Assembly: GCA_964441755.1 (NCBI GenBank)
Contig: CAYTVG010000003.1
Location: forward strand, 248,001-312,000
Direction: 5' to 3'
DNA length: 64,000 nucleotides
Source of the DNA: JAUMBM01 sp964441755
GTDB taxonomy: Bacteria > Bacteroidota > Bacteroidia > Chitinophagales > Saprospiraceae
Shown: in pieces, positions 35,031 through 43,165 of the stretch
Position numbering within the stretch: the first letter of the stretch is position 1
How the letters are laid out: every line of letters starts with the position of its first letter
Notes under the pieces: generated by a model
What the model was told of the DNA's origin: nothing
Database searches by the model: none
What the model saw: only the letters and a program-made list of their open reading frames with translations
Made by a program: the position numbers and the translations under genes

Positions 35031-36281
35031 ATGGCCATTCTTTTTAAAATCATCAACGAGAGTATACAGCAGGCAATACAGCAGTTACTGGGCAACAGGC
35101 TCAGGAGCTTTCTGTCGCTGCTGGGTATTTCCATCGGTATCTTCTGCATCATCGGTGTTCTTTCGGCGGTTGATTCACTGGAAGACAACATCCGCGGCAG
35201 TATGCAGAAGCTCGGCAACAACATTTTGTACGTCCAGAAGTGGCCATGGGATGATTTTGGTGACAACTGGTGGAAATACTTCCGGCGGCCCAATCCCACC
35301 TATGAAGATTACCAGGCCATCAAGGAGAAGTCGCGTTACGCCCAGCTCAGCACTTTTTATGTTACGGTCGGCATGCGCAGCCTCAAATGGAAATCCAGTA
35401 GTGCTGAGAATGTCATTGCACTGGCAGCTACGGATGAATTTGCAGATATGTTCCGCTTTGATTTTCATAAGGGGCGTTTTTTCACCCCTTCCGAATACCG
35501 AAGTGCTGCCAATAAGGCTGTGTTGGGATTCAAAGTTGCAGAGACGCTCTTTGGCAGCGTAGAACCTTTAGGTAAGCAGATAAAAATGCAGGGGAGAACC
35601 TTTGAAGTCATTGGTGTGATTGCACCCTCTGGCGATGAACTGCTCAACCCTCTGAATTTTGACGACGCCATTATTATTTCCTACAATACAGGGCGCAGTC
35701 TGGCCAACCTGCACAACAACGAAATGCTGGATGCTACCATAAGTATTAAGGCGATGGAGGGTATCCCCCTGCCACAACTTCACGACGAGCTCATGGGTAT
35801 CATGCGGGCAAAACGACACCTCAAGCCCCTGGCAGAAGATAATTTTGCTCTCAACGAGCTGTCAATGATAGGCAAAGTATTCGATCAGTTCTTCCTTGTA
35901 CTCAACTTACTTGGCATTATCATCGGTGCTTTTTCCATGCTGGTAGGCGGTGTAAGCGTGGCCAACATCATGTTTGTTTCTGTAAAAGAGCGAACTAATA
36001 TCATTGGCATTAAGAAAGCATTGGGTGCCAAGCGTATATTTATCTTGATGGAGTTTTTGATTGAAGCCATCATCTTGTGCATTTTAGGCGGGCTGCTCGG
36101 ACTAGCATTCATATTTCTCATCATGCAGCTGCTCAGCGGTGTACTTGGCTTTGAGATGTACATGGACATCGGCAACATCACCATCGGCTTGAGTGTATCC
36201 ATTATTATCGGCGTCGTAGCAGGCATTATCCCTGCCATGCAAGCTGCCCGAATGGATCCGGTAGAAGCCATGCGGCAATAA
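35031..36281 (+). CDS. FtsX/MacB-family ABC transporter permease
   Basis: The 416-residue protein has the four-helix MacB/FtsX layout: one transmembrane segment near residues 25-45 (FLSLLGISIGIFCIIGVL), a large MacB-PCD periplasmic domain to about 285, and three C-terminal segments (LLGIIIGAFSMLVGGVSVANI, LIEAIILCILGGLLGLAFIF, VSIIIGVVAGIIPAMQAARMDPVEAMR). The last block with PVEAMR is a family signature. These permeases export or mechanically transmit rather than import, and need a MacB/LolD-like ATPase. None is adjacent; LolD at 3.6 kb belongs to another gene group, so the partner ATPase is unknown. The gene seems to be transcribed alone, with a hairpin right after it. Confidence 0.9.
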   Translation: MAILFKIINESIQQAIQQLLGNRLRSFLSLLGISIGIFCIIGVLSAVDSLEDNIRGSMQKLGNNILYVQKWPWDDFGDNWWKYFRRPNPTYEDYQAIKEKSRYAQLSTFYVTVGMRSLKWKSSSAENVIALAATDEFADMFRFDFHKGRFFTPSEYRSAANKAVLGFKVAETLFGSVEPLGKQIKMQGRTFEVIGVIAPSGDELLNPLNFDDAIIISYNTGRSLANLHNNEMLDATISIKAMEGIPLPQLHDELMGIMRAKRHLKPLAEDNFALNELSMIGKVFDQFFLVLNLLGIIIGAFSMLVGGVSVANIMFVSVKERTNIIGIKKALGAKRIFILMEFLIEAIILCILGGLLGLAFIFLIMQLLSGVLGFEMYMDIGNITIGLSVSIIIGVVAGIIPAMQAARMDPVEAMRQ

Positions 36282-36283
36282 TA

Positions 36284-36319
36284 AAAATGACTTGGCGGCC
36301 GGAGCCGCCAAGTCATTTT
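36284..36319. terminator. 16-bp perfect hairpin between permease gene and rpoD
   Basis: The arms 36284-36299 and 36304-36319 are exact reverse complements (AAAATGACTTGGCGGC) around a CGGA loop. With A-run and T-run on the outer arms it works as a terminator in both directions for these convergent genes. Confidence 0.8.
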
Positions 36320-36348
36320 CGGAATAAAGTCTGCCTGTATAAAGCCAC

Positions 36349-37215
36349 CTAGCCCAGAAACGACCTGAGCGTATTCCGGTTGTAGGACTTGCGCAACCGT
36401 CGTATAGCGCGTTCCTTGATTTGGCGAACGCGCTCGCGGGTGAGGCCATAGCACTCCCCAATCTCTTCGAGTGTAAGCGCCTTATAGCCATTAAGGCCGT
36501 AGTAAGCTGACAGCACTTCTACCTCCCTTGGAGAGAGGATAGATAAACCCTGCTGTACCTCTTCCTTCAAAGAATCCTCCATCAGCTGGTTGTCCGGCAA
36601 GGTATCCTCTCCGGAGCGCATAGTATCGAGTATAGTCGCATCCCCCTCCTCTCCGCTCAGGGGTGCATCTACAGAAATGTGTCGATTTTGCCCCTTCATC
36701 AGATTAGCTACCTCTTTGGGGGTGATGTTCAGCAATTCGGCCAGTTCCTCTTCACTCGGATCGCGCTCAAATTTTTGTACAAAAGACGTAAATACCTGAT
36801 TGACGCGATTGTAAGACCCCAGCTTGTTGATGGGCAGGCGAACGATGCGGGAATACTCTACAATAGCTTGCAGGATCGACTGGCGAATCCACCAAACAGC
36901 ATAGGAGATGAATTTGAAACCTTTGGTTTCATCGAAACGCCGGGCTGCCTTCATCAGGCCGACATTCCCCTCGTTAATCAAATCACTTAATGACAGCCCC
37001 TGATTTTGATATTGCTTAGCAACAGAAACCACGAAGCGCAGGTTTGCCCGGGTAAGCTTATTGAGCGCCTCTTCATCACCTTTGCGTATTCGTTCAGCCA
37101 ATTGAGCCTCCTCGTCAGCTGTAAGCATGGGGATTTTGCTGATATCGTTTAGGTACTTATCCAGCGCAAGGCTCTCCCTTGTGGTGATTTTATTGGAAAT
37201 TTTTAGCTGACGCAT
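36349..37215 (-). CDS. rpoD: primary sigma-70 factor
   Basis: This is the housekeeping RNA polymerase sigma factor. The 288-residue length without region 1.1 is normal for Bacteroidota. Region 1.2 is near residues 17-50. Region 2 includes LTRANLRFVVSVAKQYQ and the -10 melting and recognition part FISYAVWWIRQSILQAI (103-118). Region 3 follows. Region 4 with LTLEEIGECYGLTRERVRQIKERAIRRLR is near 243-275 and contacts the upstream element. The N-terminus RQLKISNKITTRES is that of the phylum's RpoD. It lies downstream of pnp on the same strand with a 330-base gap containing two strong hairpins, so it is probably transcribed separately. The predicted promoters in this window fit this sigma class. 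Confidence 0.96.
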   Translation of the reverse strand: MRQLKISNKITTRESLALDKYLNDISKIPMLTADEEAQLAERIRKGDEEALNKLTRANLRFVVSVAKQYQNQGLSLSDLINEGNVGLMKAARRFDETKGFKFISYAVWWIRQSILQAIVEYSRIVRLPINKLGSYNRVNQVFTSFVQKFERDPSEEELAELLNITPKEVANLMKGQNRHISVDAPLSGEEGDATILDTMRSGEDTLPDNQLMEDSLKEEVQQGLSILSPREVEVLSAYYGLNGYKALTLEEIGECYGLTRERVRQIKERAIRRLRKSYNRNTLRSFLG

Positions 37216-37434
37216 AGAATATTTCGGACTGTAAGTAATAACACTTATAAAATTACACTAAAATGGCGAAAAGAGTTGCATCATTTGCACAACATTTTTT
37301 CGTTTGCCTGTCGATGCAATCCATCTATCATATAACGCCAGTACCCTTACATTAGTTCCTGTTAAAATACATACATTAAGCACCTATCCCTATATGCACT
37401 GCCCGAACGCAGCTGCTGCGAAGCTCAATTAGCG
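37216..37434. other. rpoD upstream region
   Basis: Holds the expected promoter of rpoD, but no exact TAnnTTTG box on the minus strand was seen. Two pnp-side hairpins border it. No gene. Confidence 0.5.
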
Positions 37435-37483
37435 CACAATGCCCGCATTGATTTTTCTTCGAAAAATCAATGCGGGCATTGTG
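37435..37483 (-). terminator. 23-bp perfect hairpin downstream of pnp (distal)
   Basis: The arms 37435-37457 and 37461-37483 are exact reverse complements (core CAATGCCCGCATTG) with a 3-base loop. This is the longest perfect stem found in the window. It lies about 60 bases beyond the pnp stop. Confidence 0.75.
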
Positions 37484-37490
37484 ACATATA

Positions 37491-37521
37491 GGTGTTTTGC
37501 CGCTTTCAGCGGCAAAACACC
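37491..37521 (-). terminator. 14-bp hairpin downstream of pnp (proximal)
   Basis: The arms 37491-37504 and 37508-37521 are exact reverse complements (GGTGTTTTGCCGCT) with a TTC loop, the same loop triplet as the neighbour hairpin. It starts 25 bases after the pnp stop. Confidence 0.7.
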
Positions 37522-37545
37522 CTACAATAGAATAATGCGAAACTA

Positions 37546-39834
37546 TTATCGGCGACGATCGCGATCACCGCCGCGGTCACCACCGCGACCACCGCGATCG
37601 TATCCGCCACGTCCGCCGCGATCACCGCCACGGTCGCCGCCGCGATCACGAGGTCCGCCACCACCACCCTGCTGCTCATCATCATCGCGAGCACCTGCGG
37701 GGCGAGGCATGAGTGCCTTGCGGGAAAGACGGAGTTTGCCCGTCTTCTTATCCACGTCGATAAGTTTGACCTTGACAATATCCCCTTCTTTGAGGACATC
37801 CTCAACATTTTCTATACGACTGTGGCTAATCTCAGACACGTGCAACAAACCGCTTTTGCCATTGAATTCGACGAATACACCGTAAGGCTGTATGGTTTTG
37901 ACTACAGCCTCGTATACGTCACCGATTTCGGGAGAGAAAGCGATGCGACGCACGCGCTCGATAGCCCGGTCGATTGAATCCTTGTTGGTAGCAGCGATGC
38001 TGACGATACCCTGATCACCCACCTCTTCGATACTGATGACCGTACCCGTTTCTGCCTGAATCTCCTGCACCACCTTGCCGCCAGGTCCGATGACAGCACC
38101 GATGAAGCTTTTCTCAATGAAGAGGCGCTCGATGCGGGGTGCATGCGGCTTGAGATCCGGTCGAGGCTCAGCGATGGTTTTAGCCATCTCGTTGAGGATA
38201 TGCAGGCGACCTTCGCGAGCCTGTTCGAGTGCGCTTTCGAGCAACTCATAAGGCATGCCATCGATCTTGATATCCATCTGACAGCCACAAATACCCTTTT
38301 CGGTACCTGTAACTTTGAAGTCCATATCACCCAGCGCATCCTCATCGCCCAGGATATCGGACAGGATAGCCGTCTTTCCGCCCTCTGCAATCAACCCCAT
38401 GGCGATACCGGAGATAGCACTTCTAATCCTGATGCCGGCGTCCATCAGTGCCAGCGAACCAGCACAGACCGTAGCCATAGAAGAGGATCCGTTGGACTCC
38501 AAAATATCACTCACCACCCGGATGGTGTAAGGTTGGTCGTTGACATCCGGCAGTACGCGGCGCAGTGAGCGCCCTGCCAGGTTGGCGTGGCCCACCTCAC
38601 GGCGGCCGGGGCCGCGCATCGGTTTCACCTCACCTACAGAATAAGGCGGGAAATTATAGTGCAGCAGAAACTTATCGTAGTACAAGCCCAGCGCGTTATC
38701 AATCATAGCCTCATCCTGCTTTGTTCCCAGCGTAACAGAGGTAAGACTCTGCGTCTCTCCACGGGTGAAGACAGAAGAACCGTGCGCGGAAGGCAGGTAG
38801 TCGATCTCTGACCAGATAGGCCTGATTTCATTGAGTTTACGGCCATCGAGGCGAATATGCTCCTCCAGTACCATCGTTCTGACGACCTCTTTTTTGAGCT
38901 TGTCATAGTACTGGTCCAGCAACTTGGCATTGCTGCCCTCCTCGAGATAGGTTTCGCCCTTTTCGGCCAGGACGGCAGCCTTGACCTCATCTTTCACCGC
39001 CTTGAAGCCCTCTTTGCGCGTTGTCTTATCAGCAAAAGCATGGGTGATTGCGCTGACTTTATCCTTTCCGAACTTATAGACAAGCTCCTTAAGCTCCTCA
39101 TTGCTGGGCAATACCGGTGCCGGCCGCTTATTGAGTGCCTTCTCCCCTACCAGTTCCGCCAGCCTTAGCTGCGCCTCGCACTGCACCTTAATGGCATCAT
39201 GCGCAACACGAATAGCAGACACCAGATCATGCTCAGAGCACTCATTGGCCTCACCTTCCACCATGACAACATCCTTCATAGAAGCCGCCACGATTACGTT
39301 GAGATCTGCACCCGTCAGTGCAGAAACAGTAGGATTGACAACAAACTCGCCATTGATACGAGCTACCCGAACCTCAGAGATAGGCCCGTCAAAAGGAATA
39401 TCAGAGACCGTCAGTGCAGCGCTGGCAGCAAGTGCAGCCAATGCATCCGGCGGTGTATCCTTATCAGCAGATATCAGGTTGATGATAATCTGCGTTTCAT
39501 TCATATAACCATCGGGAAACAGCGGCCTGATAGCACGGTCGACCAGGCGCGATATAAGCACCTCGTAATCTGACAACTTTGTTTCCCTGCGGAAGAAGTT
39601 GCCGGGGATTCGGCCTGCGGAAGCAAATTTCTCCTGATAATCGACGGACAGCGGGAAAAAATCCTGCCCTTCCTTCATTTCTTTGTTGGATACAACAGAG
39701 CAAAACATCATAGTATTGCCCATGCGAACGACCACGGAGCCGTCGGCCTGGGTCGCAAGTTTACCTGTTTCAATGGTAACAGTTCTGCCATCCGGCAGGT
39801 CAAAAGAGGTGGTTGTTGGAATCTGACGTCCCAT
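37546..39834 (-). CDS. pnp: polyribonucleotide nucleotidyltransferase (PNPase) with Arg-Gly-Asp-rich tail
   Basis: PNPase is a phosphorolytic 3'-5' exoribonuclease and part of RNA decay complexes. The 762 residues hold two RNase PH domains (FFRRETKLSDYE and ISRLVDRAIRPLFP in the first; the metal-site GDEDALGDMDFKV in the second), a KH domain (IGAVIGPGGKVVQEI near 575) and an S1 domain to about 705. The last 54 or so residues are a low-complexity tail of Arg, Gly and Asp (repeats of DRGGDRGG type), longer and more RGG-like than in E. coli. It follows rpsO, the conserved order of many bacteria, but a terminator hairpin and a 324-base gap lie between. Confidence 0.96.
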   Translation of the reverse strand: MGRQIPTTTSFDLPDGRTVTIETGKLATQADGSVVVRMGNTMMFCSVVSNKEMKEGQDFFPLSVDYQEKFASAGRIPGNFFRRETKLSDYEVLISRLVDRAIRPLFPDGYMNETQIIINLISADKDTPPDALAALAASAALTVSDIPFDGPISEVRVARINGEFVVNPTVSALTGADLNVIVAASMKDVVMVEGEANECSEHDLVSAIRVAHDAIKVQCEAQLRLAELVGEKALNKRPAPVLPSNEELKELVYKFGKDKVSAITHAFADKTTRKEGFKAVKDEVKAAVLAEKGETYLEEGSNAKLLDQYYDKLKKEVVRTMVLEEHIRLDGRKLNEIRPIWSEIDYLPSAHGSSVFTRGETQSLTSVTLGTKQDEAMIDNALGLYYDKFLLHYNFPPYSVGEVKPMRGPGRREVGHANLAGRSLRRVLPDVNDQPYTIRVVSDILESNGSSSMATVCAGSLALMDAGIRIRSAISGIAMGLIAEGGKTAILSDILGDEDALGDMDFKVTGTEKGICGCQMDIKIDGMPYELLESALEQAREGRLHILNEMAKTIAEPRPDLKPHAPRIERLFIEKSFIGAVIGPGGKVVQEIQAETGTVISIEEVGDQGIVSIAATNKDSIDRAIERVRRIAFSPEIGDVYEAVVKTIQPYGVFVEFNGKSGLLHVSEISHSRIENVEDVLKEGDIVKVKLIDVDKKTGKLRLSRKALMPRPAGARDDDEQQGGGGGPRDRGGDRGGDRGGRGGYDRGGRGGDRGGDRDRRR

Positions 39835-40112
39835 AGATAGATAATTATCTGATTAAAAAAACGCTCGGGTTGTCGCTTTTCACCCTAAAAATACTCGTAA
39901 ACTGTAGTAACGATAACAAACGCGAGGAAGTTGCGCCGTTGCGAGAAGGGAAGCCGATAGAGAAAAGATCGCCTGTTGCCTGACCCGCCAGGAAAAGAAA
40001 GTTCACTCGTTTTGATCGCTGCCGACAGATCGCTTTGGGTGTCGGACTTGAGTTGCACAGGCCGGACGTGCGATGGTCAGGACACAGCAGCCGGGGTAAT
40101 TTCTTTTTTCGT
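39835..40112 (-). other. long leader or spacer upstream of pnp
   Basis: About 280 bases between the rpsO terminator and the pnp start. In other bacteria this stretch carries a structured pnp leader used for autoregulation. Only a short palindrome AGATAATTATCT at 39839-39850 was seen next to the start; no promoter box was found. Confidence 0.45.
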
Positions 40113-40154
40113 AAAAAGAAAGCGCCAATCCCTGTGGAATGACGCTTTCTTTTT
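40113..40154 (-). terminator. rpsO terminator
   Basis: The 12-base arms AAAAAGAAAGCG (40113-40124) and the complement at 40143-40154 enclose an 18-base loop. On the minus strand the stem ends in a T-run. It begins 4 bases after the rpsO stop. Confidence 0.7.
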
Positions 40155-40158
40155 CTCT

Positions 40159-40434
40159 TTACTTACGGATACCTAACTTTTCTATCAGATCGCGATAGCG
40201 CTGGATATCTTTGTGTGCCAGGTACTGCAGCAACTGCTTGCGACGACCTACCAACGAGAGCAGTGCACGACGGCAGGAGTGATCCTTGTGGTGCCCTTTC
40301 AGGTGGTTGCTCATCTCCTGGATGCGGAATGTGAAGAGCGCGATCTGCGCCTCTGTGTTGCCGGTGTTCGTCTCAGAACCACCGTACTGGCGGAAAATTT
40401 CCGCCTTTTTTTCTTTAGAAAGATATTCTGCCAT
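40159..40434 (-). CDS. rpsO: 30S ribosomal protein S15
   Basis: S15 binds 16S rRNA in the platform of the small subunit. The 91 residues show the family pattern: STEx-like GGSETNTGNTEAQIALFTFRI, then NHLKGHHKDHSCRRALLSLVGRRKQLLQYL, then DIQRYRDLIEKLGIRK. The length is normal. It has its own -7 box and a terminator just after the stop, so it is not simply co-transcribed with pnp although the order rpsO-pnp is conserved. Confidence 0.97.
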   Translation of the reverse strand: MAEYLSKEKKAEIFRQYGGSETNTGNTEAQIALFTFRIQEMSNHLKGHHKDHSCRRALLSLVGRRKQLLQYLAHKDIQRYRDLIEKLGIRK

Positions 40435-40478
40435 TGTTTTTAAGCCAGTAGTGATTACGAAAATCAGTTATAGCGCCA

Positions 40479-40486
40479 CAAAGGTA
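40479..40486 (-). promoter_or_regulatory. predicted -7 box for rpsO
   Basis: The minus strand reads TACCTTTG, 45 bases upstream of the rpsO ATG. No TTG at the usual spacing. Confidence 0.5.
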
Positions 40487-40555
40487 ATAATCTTTGCCTG
40501 AAATTTTGCTTATTTCTTTCAAATTAATATTATTCTGAGGCCAGCGATAAAGCAA

Positions 40556-40585
40556 GCGGGCTTATGGCTGCAGCCACAAGCCCGC
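40556..40585. terminator. GC-rich hairpin downstream of etfA (distal)
   Basis: The arms GCGGGCTT and AAGCCCGC enclose a self-complementary TGGCTGCAGCCA, giving one long stem with a single mismatch. It lies between etfA and the rpsO promoter. Confidence 0.55.
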
Positions 40586-40590
40586 ATTGT

Positions 40591-40633
40591 CAGCTGCGGT
40601 TAGCTTTTTTTAAAAAAAACCTAACCGCAGCTG
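40591..40633 (-). terminator. hairpin downstream of etfA (proximal)
   Basis: The 13-base arms CAGCTGCGGTTAG (40591-40603) and the complement at 40621-40633 are exact. The inner part is a run of T facing a run of A. It begins about 20 bases after the etfA stop. Confidence 0.65.
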
Positions 40634-40653
40634 AGTCCATAAAGCAGCCGCAG

Positions 40654-41610
40654 CTAGCGGGCCTTATACCTCCGGAAAGCTTCTGTGAGCTGTGGTACCA
40701 CCTCAAACAGGTCGCCAACAACACCATAATCTGCCGCCTTGAAGAAAGGTGCTTCCGGATCTTTGTTGATCACCACAATTGTCTTCGAACTATTGACCCC
40801 TGCCAGGTGCTGTATAGCTCCGGAAATACCGATAGCGATGTAGAGATTGGGGCGAATCGCGATGCCCGTCTGTCCGACATGCTCATGGTGAGGACGCCAG
40901 TGTGCATCAGCTACCGGACGAGAACAAGCCGTAGTAGCACCCAGTACGGAAGCAAGCTCCTCTACCATACCCCAATTTTCAGGACCTTTCATCCCCCTGC
41001 CTGCTGAGACAACCAGTTCTGCTTCCGGCAGTGGCACAATACCTTCTACCCTTTTTACTTCCACAACTTTCACCTGAGAAGCAGGAAGTGATACGCTGAG
41101 CATCTCGACAGGTTTTTCCTCACCCACCACTTCAGGCGGCAATGCATTGCCCATCAGTGAGAGCAATTTTATGTCTGAAGTAATTTCGAGTTCAACGATT
41201 GCCTTACCACTGAACACAGGTTTTTTGACGCGGAAGCCGCCATCGAGCGTTGGCAGTGCATTGACAGCCGGTGCTGAGCCCGCATTGAGGCGGGCAGCCA
41301 GGCGTCCGAGCAACGATTTGCCCGTATAAGAGTGCGCCAGCACAACCACTTTGGCGCCAAGCTGTGTACTCACCTCAGCAATGGCCGCAGCATATACTTT
41401 AGCATCAAAAGAAGCAAGCTGCGGAGCATCGACAGCCACCACCCGATCAGCGCCATAGCGCCCGAGCTGTGCAGCATCAGCAGCATTGCCAAGCGCCAGC
41501 GCAACGGCAGGAACTCCCATAAGGCGAGCCGTCTTTACACCATAAGTAACTGCTTCCAGGGCCGATCTTTTGAATTGGCCGGCTGTAGATTCAGCATATA
41601 TAAGTACCAT
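40654..41610 (-). CDS. etfA: electron transfer flavoprotein subunit alpha
   Basis: EtfA with EtfB forms the FAD/AMP heterodimer that passes electrons from acyl-CoA and similar dehydrogenases to the quinone pool. The 318 residues have the N-terminal ETF fold and the C-terminal FAD-binding part with AGRGMKGPENWGMVEELA, the Ser/Thr pocket near VGQTGIAIRPNLYIAIGISGAIQH, and IVVINKDPEAPFFKAADYGVVGDLFEVVP. These are the family signatures. It follows etfB with a 23-base gap, clearly one operon. No ETF-quinone oxidoreductase or acyl-CoA dehydrogenase is nearby, so the partners are elsewhere. Confidence 0.97.
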   Translation of the reverse strand: MVLIYAESTAGQFKRSALEAVTYGVKTARLMGVPAVALALGNAADAAQLGRYGADRVVAVDAPQLASFDAKVYAAAIAEVSTQLGAKVVVLAHSYTGKSLLGRLAARLNAGSAPAVNALPTLDGGFRVKKPVFSGKAIVELEITSDIKLLSLMGNALPPEVVGEEKPVEMLSVSLPASQVKVVEVKRVEGIVPLPEAELVVSAGRGMKGPENWGMVEELASVLGATTACSRPVADAHWRPHHEHVGQTGIAIRPNLYIAIGISGAIQHLAGVNSSKTIVVINKDPEAPFFKAADYGVVGDLFEVVPQLTEAFRRYKAR

Positions 41611-41633
41611 AAGGTCAGAACTTTAATAGTAAA

Positions 41634-42377
41634 TTAGATAACTTTAGCTTCTTCGTGCAACAGACGAACGAGTTCATCCATCTGATCCGCTGCCAGCAAT
41701 TTGACAGAAGATTTTACTGGTGGCAGGCTGTAACCCACGGCTTTGACCCACTCTTCTGTGCCGGTTGCAGGAAGCACCTGCAATGGCTTAGACTTGGCCA
41801 TCATAATACCACGCATGTTAGGAATGCGCTGCTCTGCAAGCCCCTTTGCAGCACTCAGTACGAAAGGAGTATCAAGCTGCACAACCTCTGCCCCACCTTC
41901 AATTTCGCGGGTGACTGTAGCTGTGCTGCCCGCAACATCTAGTTGGGTGGCATAAGAAATATAAGGCTGATCGAGCAACTCAGCTATCATAGCCCCTACT
42001 TCCGAACCATTGTAATCAATGGTCTCCTTACCTGTCATGACCAGATCATAACCTTGTGCCTGTGCGTAAGCGGCAATCTGTCGTGCCACAAACAAACTGC
42101 TCACCTGCTCGCCCACATCAATACGCACAGCATCGTGTGCGCCGATGGCCAGTCCTTTGCGGATGATAGCATCGTTATCTGCCGGTCCCACATTGATAAG
42201 CGTAACACTCCCCCCCAGCGTCTCCGTCAGTTCGAGCGCGCGCACCAGCGCATACCATTCATCATAAGGATTCATGATATATTGCACCCCGTTGGTATCG
42301 AGGCTTTTGCCATCGGGTGCCAGCACAATTTTTGTGGTGGTATCCGGGGTTTTGCTAACACAAACCAGTATTTTCAT
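41634..42377 (-). CDS. etfB: electron transfer flavoprotein subunit beta
   Basis: EtfB binds AMP and docks the dehydrogenase partners. The 247-residue protein starts MKILVCVSKTPDTT and shows family blocks VQYIMNPYDEWYALVRALEL, DLVMTGKETIDYNGSEVGAMIAELL, and PNMRGIMMAKSKPL. The TGKETIDYNGSEVG block lies in the nucleotide-binding region. It is the first gene of the etfBA operon, with a -7 box 28 bases upstream and a divergent TPR gene beyond. Confidence 0.97.
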   Translation of the reverse strand: MKILVCVSKTPDTTTKIVLAPDGKSLDTNGVQYIMNPYDEWYALVRALELTETLGGSVTLINVGPADNDAIIRKGLAIGAHDAVRIDVGEQVSSLFVARQIAAYAQAQGYDLVMTGKETIDYNGSEVGAMIAELLDQPYISYATQLDVAGSTATVTREIEGGAEVVQLDTPFVLSAAKGLAEQRIPNMRGIMMAKSKPLQVLPATGTEEWVKAVGYSLPPVKSSVKLLAADQMDELVRLLHEEAKVI

Positions 42378-42404
42378 GAGCCTGTTGGTTTTATTTTACT
42401 GCCA

Positions 42405-42412
42405 CAAAAGTA
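42405..42412 (-). promoter_or_regulatory. predicted -7 box for etfBA
   Basis: The minus strand reads TACTTTTG, matching TAnnTTTG, 28 bases before the etfB ATG. Confidence 0.45.
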
Positions 42413-42547
42413 AGTAATTTACACCAAATAATTGCTTTTAGCGAAAATTCGCTAATGATTTTGTTGCAATGTATGGGTCAGTATGGTCAGGAGGTGGTAG
42501 TCATAAATAGACATTTGAAAAAGTGGATTGGTTGCCGAAAAAATGAG

Positions 42548-42555
42548 TAGTTTTG
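42548..42555 (+). promoter_or_regulatory. predicted -7 box for the TPR gene
   Basis: TAGTTTTG lies 14 bases before the ATG at 42570 and a TTG lies 17 bases upstream of it (42528-42530). It overlaps the earlier in-frame ATG at 42543, so that ATG could not be in the transcript. Confidence 0.45.
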
Positions 42556-42569
42556 TAAAAAATGTCGTT

Positions 42570-42902
42570 ATGACCGCCAATAGACTCAGCATGCTGCTCG
42601 AGCTGCTCCGGGAGAGTCCGCACGACAGCTTCCTGTTGTTTGCGATTGCTAAAGAATATGAAAAGACCGGTGATAAGGAGCAAGCGCTTCAGTACTATCA
42701 GCGTCTACAGCGCGATGATCCCGACTATGTGGGCACCTATTATCATCTTGGGAAGTTGTATGAACAGCTACAGGACGCTACGGCTGCCTTTCGCACTTAC
42801 AGTTCGGGCATGGACGTTGCCCGGCGTCTGCTTGATCAGCACGCCTATAGTGAGTTGGCAGGGGCCCGACTTGCTCTGGGTGACGAGGATGACTTCCTTT
42901 AG
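42570..42902 (+). CDS. small TPR protein
   Basis: From the ATG at 42570 the product has 110 residues (MTANRLSMLLELLRESPHDS...). Two TPR units are clear: FLLFAIAKEYEKTGDKEQALQYYQRLQRDDPDY and VGTYYHLGKLYEQLQDATAAFRTYSSGMDVA, with the usual small/aromatic pattern. There is no signal peptide, so it is a cytoplasmic adaptor. Upstream in-frame starts at 42528 and 42543 are less likely because the -7 box overlaps the second. The partner is unknown; it is divergent from etfB. Confidence 0.8.
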   Translation: MTANRLSMLLELLRESPHDSFLLFAIAKEYEKTGDKEQALQYYQRLQRDDPDYVGTYYHLGKLYEQLQDATAAFRTYSSGMDVARRLLDQHAYSELAGARLALGDEDDFL

Positions 42903-43165
42903 TACCCGCTTACAATGACATCAGAGCGCATTGTGTATTGACGGCCGAAGGCAGCGACGAGCAAAAGTGACTCGTTTTGAAAGAGCATAATCGATTTCAG
43001 GGGGCCAGTGTAAACAGGTATACATCTGCTTAAGGAGCCCTATCCTGAATCTGCCGAAAAATCCCGGGCTCGTGTTTACAGCTGCAGCTATCGACAGCAG
43101 ACAGACAGTCAGCTGCCAACCTGCAGCAGCTCCCTGTTATTTTTTTGTCCAAAGCATTCATTTTC

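Noticed and set aside
35031..36281. Permease partner of LolD (LolC/E)
   Set aside because: It is 31 kb away in a separate transcript and is shorter and more MacB-like; pairing cannot be supported.
37439..37885. Proline/arginine-rich plus-strand frame
   Set aside because: It is the complement of the PNPase Arg-Gly-Asp tail, which makes Pro/Ser/Arg repeats in the other strand.
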